DNA of 23,307 bases from a virus. The stretch lies in the IMG/VR virus record IMGVR_UViG_3300006190_000016, positions 1-23,307 of that record. One strand, given 5' to 3'. Within the stretch, counting starts at the first letter, position 1. Each line of letters begins with the position of its first letter. The translations under genes and the position numbers were made by a program. Positions 15,727-20,952 of this stretch are shown piece by piece. A model generated the notes under the pieces. The model was not told where the DNA came from. It saw only the letters and a list, made by a program, of their open reading frames with translations, and did no database searches.

Positions 15727-16053
15727 CTAACACTTCCAACGCTTACGCGCTTGTCTTAGTCTTGAGTTAGGGTCTTTTGCTGCTTTAGGGAACTTCTTCA
15801 TCTGCCCTGCGGAACGTGCGCAATAAGACTTACGTCTAGATGCGCGTTTTCCTTTAGGCTTATCTTCCGTTACAGCCGTTTTTAGTTTACTGCCGGGGTT
15901 GTTCTTACGGTATTTAGCTACACCTTTAGCGGTCATGCCCGCACCGGATTTAGTAGGACGTTTGTCGCCGCTCTTCTGGCTCATCCCCTTCATGCCGGTG
16001 CCGACCTTCCCACCTTTCGCTAGCTTATAACAAACTCCGAAATCATTACGCAT
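15727..16053 (-). CDS. Small basic protein with RRKSYCARSAGQMK motif (108 aa)
   Basis: Begins MRNDFGVCYKLAKGGKVG, continues as Lys/Gly/Ser-rich sequence (KGMSQKSGDKRPTKSG; GVAKYRKNNPGSKLKTAVTE) and ends with RASRRKSYCARSAGQMKKFP (about 69-88) and KAAKDPNSRLRQARKRWKC. The terminal RRKSYCARSAGQMK...KDPNSRLxxARxxWKC block is strongly patterned and, to my memory, recurs in marine phage and algal-virus proteins of unknown function. It carries KGGK like its 157-aa neighbour and ends in Cys. It opens the run of five basic genes, four bases after the second 93-aa gene. The ATG at 16053 is preceded by no clear Shine-Dalgarno, which fits coupling to the upstream gene. Confidence 0.83.
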   Translation of the reverse strand: MRNDFGVCYKLAKGGKVGTGMKGMSQKSGDKRPTKSGAGMTAKGVAKYRKNNPGSKLKTAVTEDKPKGKRASRRKSYCARSAGQMKKFPKAAKDPNSRLRQARKRWKC

Positions 16054-16057
16054 AGTG

Positions 16058-16339
16058 TTAGCTCCAGAAAAACGTCATGGAGGTTATATTAGCCTTGTTT
16101 TGAAGCCATATTTCGTTCTGAAACCGTACACCGTTACCCGGAATGTTTACCGAATGTACGTCACTGTTAGAGAAGGTAATATCTAATAGTTCCTCCCCCC
16201 CGTCACCATCCAAAAGAATAATTCTAGGGTTACCACTACCGCCAGACTTAACCTGTAGCTGTCGTAGACGGGCAGGGCCACCACTAACTGACCCGGTAGC
16301 GGTTATACGTTTAGAAGTAATATCTACTTTTTGAGACAT
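16058..16339 (-). CDS. Small beta-rich protein, second tandem paralogue (93 aa)
   Basis: Pairs with the 93-aa product just before it: both are 93 residues long and share GPARLRQ, SG.PR..L.DG.GG, LLD..F..SD.HSVNIP and G..F. The last quarter differs (EIWLQNKANITSMTFFWS). Strand-rich with a conserved HSVNIP turn, it looks like a small trimeric or pentameric decoration, collar or fibre-head protein, but I know no named relative. A strong Shine-Dalgarno (AGGAGG, seven bases before ATG) predicts high expression, in keeping with an abundant virion component. Confidence 0.83.
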   Translation of the reverse strand: MSQKVDITSKRITATGSVSGGPARLRQLQVKSGGSGNPRIILLDGDGGEELLDITFSNSDVHSVNIPGNGVRFQNEIWLQNKANITSMTFFWS

Positions 16340-16348
16340 ATCACCCTC

Positions 16349-16630
16349 CTAGGATAAAAACACAGTCATTGCTTCGAGGGCAGTAAATGTCGCTACATGT
16401 ACCCCACTACGAAACAATATGCCGTCCGCAGGGATATTTACCGAGTGAGTATCACTAGTAGTAAAATCCAAATCAAGCAAAGTAGCACCTCCATTACCGT
16501 CCGTTAAGGTAAGTCTTGGGCTGCCACTACTAGAGGTAAAAACTTCGACCTGACGTAAACGCGCGGGGCCAGTAAAGTCAATATCCCCCGTGGCGTTTTT
16601 ACGTACAGCAAACACATCTGAGCTAGACAT
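16349..16630 (-). CDS. Small beta-rich protein, first tandem paralogue (93 aa)
   Basis: Sequence landmarks are FTGPARLRQVEVFTSSSGSP, RLTLTDGNGGATLLDLDF and TTSDTHSVNIPADGILFRSG. It is equal in length to the following gene's product and similar throughout the middle, so the two arose by tandem duplication and then diverged. It has a strong Shine-Dalgarno (AGGAG, about seven bases before ATG at 16630). It follows the 197-aa protein, the first gene after the promoter at 17333-17362. Likely a repeated-copy virion surface protein; a host-range or stabilising function would both fit. Confidence 0.83.
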   Translation of the reverse strand: MSSSDVFAVRKNATGDIDFTGPARLRQVEVFTSSSGSPRLTLTDGNGGATLLDLDFTTSDTHSVNIPADGILFRSGVHVATFTALEAMTVFLS

Positions 16631-16646
16631 ACGCTACTCCTAGTTA

Positions 16647-17240
16647 TTAAGCTGCGAAAACGAACGTGCCAGTAACACCTGTACCGATGCTATCAAGGTC
16701 AGTGGAAATGTTCCAAATACCCGCAGTAGTACAGTAGAAGTAAATACGTGATCCCGTGCTCATACAGTTAGTAGCAGCGTTAGCCGGAGTAAACTTCAAT
16801 GCAGTTTCGCCTAGAGTAGAAACATCAAACGTCAATGCGTTAGTAGCGGTGCTCTCAACTACAGAGCCTGTAGCAAAAGCGTCAGTGCCTGCACAGTCAA
16901 AACGTAAGAAAGCGGTACCGCCAGCAGTGTCTTTGCTTTGCGAGTGGATACATACTACGCCTGCAGTAGCGGCAGGGAGAGTAGTAATCTGTTGAGCAGC
17001 GCCCGTAAATGGGTTGACGTTAATTCCGGCGACGTAGGTATTGGTAGCGCCAGTGGCTTTAGCAGTGACTGTTTGGCCAGCTAGAGTAGGTTGGAGATTT
17101 ATACCTAGGACATCAGTGGTAAGATTACCATTAGAATCCATAGTAGTTTGAGCGGTGATTGCACCAGTGTCTTCGTTCTTTGAGATTACTTGGAAGCCGT
17201 TCTCAGAACGAACCGCACCAGAAAAAGTTGTATTAGCCAT
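16647..17240 (-). CDS. Virion protein candidate, first gene after the internal promoter (197 aa)
   Basis: The N-terminus MANTTFSGAVRSENGFQVIS is a pattern I associate with phage structural genes next to the capsid gene. The remainder is Thr/Ala/Gly-rich and strand-forming, with AAQQITTLPAATAGVVCIHS and a C-terminal GSRIYFYCTTAGIWNISTDL stretch. There are no catalytic motifs. It is the first gene of the second transcription unit, with an intrinsic terminator and promoter in the 172 bases before it and a 12-bp palindrome ending about ten bases before its ATG. The GAGAAC upstream is only a weak ribosome site, in contrast to the 93-aa genes. The role is unknown; a head-surface or fibre-base protein is likely. 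Confidence 0.83.
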   Translation of the reverse strand: MANTTFSGAVRSENGFQVISKNEDTGAITAQTTMDSNGNLTTDVLGINLQPTLAGQTVTAKATGATNTYVAGINVNPFTGAAQQITTLPAATAGVVCIHSQSKDTAGGTAFLRFDCAGTDAFATGSVVESTATNALTFDVSTLGETALKFTPANAATNCMSTGSRIYFYCTTAGIWNISTDLDSIGTGVTGTFVFAA

Positions 17241-17249
17241 TATATAGTT

Positions 17250-17261
17250 CTCACATGTGAG
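17250..17261. repeat. 12-bp perfect palindrome in the leader of the 197-aa gene
   Basis: CTCACATGTGAG is a perfect inverted repeat that ends about ten bases before the ATG at 17240 and lies downstream of the promoter. It covers the place where a ribosome site would be. It could be an operator half-site pair or a small hairpin that masks the GAGAA; a chance palindrome is also possible. Confidence 0.5.
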
Positions 17262-17332
17262 TTAAGGCAAATCTGTCTACATGTCGTCAGTCGGGTCTGT
17301 CAGATTCACCGGATTGTTTCCCGATACATATA

Positions 17333-17362
17333 AACATACCACAGTGTGTAACTTTATGTCAA
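17333..17362 (-). promoter_or_regulatory. Sigma70-type promoter with extended -10, behind the capsid terminator
   Basis: On the minus strand, a perfect -35 (TTGACA, 17362-17357) is followed by an 18-base spacer and a -10 TATGTT (17338-17333). TGG immediately precedes the -10, giving an extended -10 (TGn). Transcription would start near 17326 and run into the 197-aa gene with a leader of roughly 85 bases. It starts only a few bases after the terminator U-tract, so it restarts transcription for the minor structural, connector and lysis genes. The match is strong but is a sequence prediction only. Confidence 0.72.
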
Positions 17363-17366
17363 ACAT

Positions 17367-17390
17367 AAAAAAGGGGGCCGAAGCCCCCTT
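17367..17390 (-). terminator. Intrinsic terminator after the major capsid gene
   Basis: Minus-strand RNA would form an eight-pair perfect stem (AAGGGGGC with GCCCCCUU) closed by a UUCG tetraloop, followed by a run of six U. The stem spans 17371-17390 and the U-run ends at 17367. It begins 22 bases after the capsid gene stop at 17413. The U-run is on the minus-strand side only, so it terminates the head-gene transcript. This is a textbook rho-independent terminator. Confidence 0.93.
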
Positions 17391-17412
17391 AGTACAACTT
17401 GTTACTACGCGA

Positions 17413-18321
17413 TTAAGCGCCCGGAGATCCGAAGACACCCAGTGGGTCAGAAACGCCGAATGAATAGCGCTCACGAGCCTTGTAACGGCTGTTGCCTGTA
17501 TCGAAGTCGCCGTCCATAGAAGTAGCCATTGGGCTACGAACGAAGTGCTTCAGGCCATTAGGGATGTCAGTAGTCAAGAACCAGTTGTCTGTATCAGTCA
17601 AGTAGTTATTGATAGTGTAACCCTGTGGTACAACACCGTTGCTCTTAATGGCGTTGAGATCGTTATCAGCAGTGCCTACGCGACCTTCAGTCTCCAACAA
17701 ACGAGTAGCAACGAATTGCAGGTTTGGTGGAATGATTAGCTTCTTAGGCTTAGCAGCGATCAGGAGACCACGCTCGTCAGTCCAGCCAGCGATCTGAATA
17801 ACAGCAGCTTCCAAAGAAGTTTCGTTAAGATCAGCAGCAACGGCTGGTTCGTTAGAGTTTACACCACCGCCAACCAATGGATGGTCAGTAGCACAAAGTG
17901 ATTTACCATCACCATAAGTAGTGCCAGCAGCAAAAGCGTTGTTCAGAATGTCTGCGCCTTTAACCTGCTTAGTGTAAGCCATCGCACGAGCAAGCGCTTT
18001 AGTATAACGAGATGACAAAGAGTCATACAGGTTATCTTCAATTGCTTCTTCAGTGATAGCGAAACCCATAGCTACAGTTTCGTGAGTGTAACGAGCAGTG
18101 AATGCTTCTTGCGCGTTATCGTACTCAATTGCTGCACCTTCCGCCTTAGTTGGGGCAGAGCCAAAACCAGACAGCTTAGTTTCTTCTTCAAAAGAACGGT
18201 CAGAGTTTTCAGTCTCGAAAATCTCTTTGTGCTCTTCGCCATATTTTGCGTACTCTAAACCGAACAGTGCGTTCAGGCCGGGTAGCAATTCTTTTAGTAA
18301 TTGACTTCTTGAAATAGCCAT
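17413..18321 (-). CDS. Major capsid protein, Mu gpT-like (302 aa)
   Basis: Forms the icosahedral head shell. Features typical of the Mu gpT-type (HK97-fold) capsid family are GFAITEEAIEDNLYDSLSSR (86-105), a helix with YTKALARAMAYTKQVKGADI, a GDGKSLCATDHPLVGGG segment near 135-155, and KKLIIPPNLQFVATRLLETE further on. A KARERYSFGVSDPLGVFGSPGA end completes it. The N-terminus MAISRSQLLKELLPGLNALFG is preserved, with no obvious large delta domain, as expected when a separate scaffold exists. A strong Shine-Dalgarno (AGGAG nine bases before ATG) and a strong terminator just downstream suggest high, self-contained expression. It lies in the order scaffold, 148 aa, 205 aa, capsid. Confident. Confidence 0.9.
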   Translation of the reverse strand: MAISRSQLLKELLPGLNALFGLEYAKYGEEHKEIFETENSDRSFEEETKLSGFGSAPTKAEGAAIEYDNAQEAFTARYTHETVAMGFAITEEAIEDNLYDSLSSRYTKALARAMAYTKQVKGADILNNAFAAGTTYGDGKSLCATDHPLVGGGVNSNEPAVAADLNETSLEAAVIQIAGWTDERGLLIAAKPKKLIIPPNLQFVATRLLETEGRVGTADNDLNAIKSNGVVPQGYTINNYLTDTDNWFLTTDIPNGLKHFVRSPMATSMDGDFDTGNSRYKARERYSFGVSDPLGVFGSPGA

Positions 18322-18336
18322 TAGTTATTTCTCCTA

Positions 18337-18954
18337 TTATGACGTTACATCGCCGTTGGCGAATGCGTGGTATGAATTGTTGAACTTAACGAGGACGTCT
18401 GTGAAAGCATCGCCGACAGCAGATTGTCCAGCACGAGTACTAAAACCAACAATCTTAAATCCAGCGGTAGTATCTTTAGAAGATGCGTCAAGAGCCAGAA
18501 TAGATTTACCAGTAGTAGTATTAACATCATCCGTATCAGGAGTAGATGCAAAGAACGTGTTCTGCCCAAGAGCAGTTTGAGCGACAGTGTTATCGCACTG
18601 AGCTTGGAAAGTAACGCCCGGATCAGTTACGACGAACGCAGTAGCGTCAGCAGTGTTAGCAGGGAAGTTCTGTGCAAAGATCAACTGACCTTCGCTGTTT
18701 ACGTATTCACAACCAACGAATACACCCAAAGCACCGCCATTAGCAACACCAGCAAAATTGTTACCATCGTTAGCGGAACCTGTATCAACCGATAGCTGAA
18801 CGAAACCATCTTTTAAAATTACGACTGAACCGTAACCGATGTTTACATTGTAACTGGCGGCTTTAATTAAGAAGGAGTCACGAGCGCCCGCGTAGGGAGT
18901 CCCGTCAGCCTTCTTTACGGGAACTAGCCCGTATGGAGTAGCTGTAGTAGCCAT
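18337..18954 (-). CDS. Head decoration-like protein (205 aa)
   Basis: It begins MATTATPYGLVPVKKADGTP, then SFLIKAASYNVNIGYGSVVI, and has a strand-rich body with GALGVFVGCEYVNSEGQLIF and SDTDDVNTTTGKSILALDAS-like loops, closing with VKFNNSYHAFANGDVTS. No enzymatic motif is visible. The position immediately upstream of the capsid gene and the beta-rich composition suggest a capsid-stabilising decoration protein; I know similar proteins of unproven role in aquatic phages. It starts after a 30-base AT-rich gap with AAGG about ten bases before ATG, and ends 15 bases before the capsid ATG. Confidence 0.84.
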   Translation of the reverse strand: MATTATPYGLVPVKKADGTPYAGARDSFLIKAASYNVNIGYGSVVILKDGFVQLSVDTGSANDGNNFAGVANGGALGVFVGCEYVNSEGQLIFAQNFPANTADATAFVVTDPGVTFQAQCDNTVAQTALGQNTFFASTPDTDDVNTTTGKSILALDASSKDTTAGFKIVGFSTRAGQSAVGDAFTDVLVKFNNSYHAFANGDVTS

Positions 18955-18984
18955 TATTATATACCTTATAAAATTTTAGTTTAG

Positions 18985-19431
18985 TTACCCTTTACCAAAG
19001 GTAACTTTCGATTTCCTATCATTAAAGATAGGCATTCTCGGATCATTTTCTCGCATCAGATTGTTGTCAACAGATTGAATCTGAGCCGTAGACTGCTGTC
19101 TATAGTAGTCATTTCGCTCGTCAACCATCTCTTGAGCTGCCTTACAAAGAATCAGTCCACCAATTACCACGTTGTCTTTAAACCTTTCGTTTTCAATAGC
19201 GACAAGTGTGATCTCTGGATGATCTGAAGCCTTTACTGGCTCCCAACCTTCACGAATTTTAGATGAGACGTTAGTAGCATCAACAGTACCTTGCGTGCTT
19301 GTACGAATCCAGCGAAATTTATATCCGTCTTGAGGGATTGGAGAAGGCAAAACTTCTGGTCTTTTCCAAGCGGTCTTACGGACAGTCTTCTCACGGGTTG
19401 TTACTTCACGATTAACTCTGTTATCAGTCAT
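18985..19431 (-). CDS. Conserved head-module protein of unknown function (148 aa)
   Basis: A polar, charged protein: TTREKTVRKTAWKRPEVLPS, then DGYKFRWIRTSTQGTVDATN, SSKIREGWEPVKASDHPEIT, and a helix NVVIGGLILCKAAQEMVDER followed by a polar tail with NDRKSKVTFGKG. The block YKFRWIR...N...KIREGWEPVKASDHPE is distinctive, and I associate it with capsid-assembly regions of marine phages. Its start overlaps the scaffold stop (TAATG), so the two are probably made together. It may be a minor head protein or scaffold partner. Function not known. Confidence 0.8.
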   Translation of the reverse strand: MTDNRVNREVTTREKTVRKTAWKRPEVLPSPIPQDGYKFRWIRTSTQGTVDATNVSSKIREGWEPVKASDHPEITLVAIENERFKDNVVIGGLILCKAAQEMVDERNDYYRQQSTAQIQSVDNNLMRENDPRMPIFNDRKSKVTFGKG

Positions 19432-20384
19432 TATACTTTCCTCATCTCTTCAGCAACCTTTTTGGCGTATAGTTCTAGGGGAACTCCCAACTTCTTGGCG
19501 ATAGCCACTTGTGTTTGCGTTAATGTGACCTTCTTAGGGGCCGTGCTCCGCGAAGCGGGTGCAACCACACTTGTCTTCCGTCTAGCTTTTGGTACTTCCT
19601 CATAAGTGTCTTCAAATTTATCTGGAAACACTTTCTGCATACGAGCATCAATAGTCTCGTAGTATTCATCACTTGTAGGGCTTACACCGTCATTTATTAA
19701 CTCTTCGTGTACCCCCAAAGCATAGCCAGTCATGGCTTTGTCTGTGTTAAACCAAGAGTTTTCCTCTGCCCAACCTGAGGCGCGGTCATTTCTATTGGCT
19801 CTTTGTGGTATTTGTACACTACTTTCTTGGGCTTGTAAAGGTCTAAAATTCTTTACTTTGTCCGCCTTTAAACTCGCTGCATTTAGCTTCTCTTGTGCGT
19901 CTAGTAGTTTATCCGCGTCTCCTGCTTCATATGCGTTCTTATATGCACGTTTAGCAGCCATAGTCTCTAAAGCCGCTTGCTTTTTAGCTTGCTCAAGTAA
20001 AACGTCTTGGTTCTTACTAACAGTACCTTTGAGGTTTTTGTTCTCATCGACAAGCTGTTGCGCTACACGCTCTAGTTCTTCACGTTCCCGCTCAGCGCTC
20101 TCTTTTGCTCGGCGCTCATCATGGTAGCCTTTACTAAAGTGCTTAATACGGTTACGTACTTTCTCAGAGTAATTCTCTAGCTCCTCGTCAGTTACTTCTT
20201 CCGGGGGGGCTGACGCCTTACGCTTACGGTCTTTTTTAGGCGTATCGTCAACTACCTCAATACTAATTTCTTCTCCTTTTTTGGGGGCTTTACCTACTAC
20301 TTCTGCACTGGAACTCTCGATCTCAACTTTATTTCCTACGTCGTCTCCCTCAGGAAACTCAAACTCTACTTTTTCAAAAGCCAT
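19431..20384 (-). CDS. Scaffold-like capsid assembly protein (317 aa)
   Basis: Highly charged and helical, with an acidic N-terminal half (EFPEGDDVGNKVEIESSSAE; EEVTDEELENYSEKVRNRIK) and a strong coiled coil at about 85-125 (RAKESAEREREELERVAQQL; VDENKNLKGTVSKNQDVL). An Ala/Lys-rich helix (KKQAALETMAAKRAYKNAYE) and a basic C-terminal helix (LTQTQVAIAKKLGVPLELYA) follow. The layout between the co-chaperonin and the capsid genes and the composition are those of phage scaffolding proteins: an assembly core with a basic capsid-binding tail. No protease motif is seen, so maturation probably relies on scaffold exit. The best ribosome site in the window (TAAGGAG six bases before ATG) predicts high output. 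Confidence 0.82.
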   Translation of the reverse strand: MAFEKVEFEFPEGDDVGNKVEIESSSAEVVGKAPKKGEEISIEVVDDTPKKDRKRKASAPPEEVTDEELENYSEKVRNRIKHFSKGYHDERRAKESAEREREELERVAQQLVDENKNLKGTVSKNQDVLLEQAKKQAALETMAAKRAYKNAYEAGDADKLLDAQEKLNAASLKADKVKNFRPLQAQESSVQIPQRANRNDRASGWAEENSWFNTDKAMTGYALGVHEELINDGVSPTSDEYYETIDARMQKVFPDKFEDTYEEVPKARRKTSVVAPASRSTAPKKVTLTQTQVAIAKKLGVPLELYAKKVAEEMRKV

Positions 20385-20394
20385 AACTTACTCC

Positions 20395-20772
20395 TTACGC
20401 TCGTGATATTTCACGGGGGTCGCTAACGACAGCCTCTACAGAATCATCGTTCATCAAACGATACTCTAGACCATCAACTTTAAATCGCGTGCCAGTATTA
20501 GCACGGAACATTACATAATCGCCAGTCTCACACCAAGCGCCAGTAGGGAAGCGTTCTTTATCAGCGTAAGCACCTTTGCCTAACGCCATAACTCTACCCA
20601 TAACAGACAAGATATGTTCATGGTTTTGATCTTTGGTAGACTTAATAATGCCACTACTACCGTAGGTTTCATCTACCTGCGGTATAGCTATTAAGACCCT
20701 GTAGCCCACTGGTCTGGGCAGCTTCTCAAGTAACTCACTATCTACATCACTTATATCAGTCATCGTCATCAT
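20395..20772 (-). CDS. GroES/Cpn10-like co-chaperonin (125 aa)
   Basis: It aligns by eye to the co-chaperonin fold: GYRVLIAIPQVDETYG (23-38) corresponds to the first strand, SSGIIKSTKDQN (39-50) to the mobile loop with its hydrophobic tripeptide, MGRVMALGKGAY (58-69) to the GEVLAVGNG strand, TGDYVMFR (83-90) to VGDIVIFN, and EYRLMNDDSVEAVV (103-116) to the C-terminal strand. Expected role: partner of the host GroEL in folding capsid or portal, as T4 Gp31 does. The frame has three starts (20772, 20769, 20763); the first overlaps the 64-aa gene by 17 bases and none has a clear ribosome site, so 20763 is equally possible. No GroEL-like gene is in the window. It lies between portal and scaffold. 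Confidence 0.85.
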   Translation of the reverse strand: MMTMTDISDVDSELLEKLPRPVGYRVLIAIPQVDETYGSSGIIKSTKDQNHEHILSVMGRVMALGKGAYADKERFPTGAWCETGDYVMFRANTGTRFKVDGLEYRLMNDDSVEAVVSDPREISRA

Positions 20773-20950
20773 CCAAAAAATTACGCGAAAGGTCGTTTAC
20801 GTAAGATAAGCTGACTTTTAGACCTCGAATCAAGCCAACTACTTCCCGGTAATCGGCGTAGTCTTTCACTGCGCCCCCACCAAGATGTTCTTCTGCTACG
20901 GAGATTTGCTCCGTGATTTGTTTATTTAGCACGTCAAAGACGGTAGTCAT
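20756..20950 (-). CDS. Small conserved phage protein with acidic tail (64 aa)
   Basis: Predicted helical: MTTVFDVLNKQITEQISVAE, then a G-rich turn (HLGGGAVKD), YADYREVVGLIRGLKVSLSY, VNDLSRNF and five Asp residues at the end. The YxxYRxVVGxIRGL block is one I associate with short proteins placed beside phage portal genes, with no assigned function. It starts two bases after the portal stop and has AAGGA about six bases before ATG. The last codons (GAT/GAC run) also supply the first ATGs of the co-chaperonin in another frame. A role in portal or terminase assembly is a guess from location. Confidence 0.8.
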   Translation of the reverse strand: MTTVFDVLNKQITEQISVAEEHLGGGAVKDYADYREVVGLIRGLKVSLSYVNDLSRNFLDDDDD

Positions 20951-20952
20951 AG

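Noticed and set aside
17277-17474. 65-aa minus-strand frame across the end of the capsid gene
   Set aside because: It overlaps the capsid gene in another frame and runs through the terminator hairpin; the product has no family features.
18955-18984. TATAAT-like sequence just before the 205-aa gene
   Set aside because: It sits within about ten bases of the ATG and has no -35 at 16-18 bases; it is more simply AT-rich spacer with an AAGG ribosome site.
20770-20784. Possible programmed frameshift at TTTTTTGG between the 64-aa protein and the co-chaperonin
   Set aside because: A -1 slip runs into a stop at once (GGA TGA), and joining the two frames would need a +1 slip for which there is no recognised signal; separate starts explain the layout.
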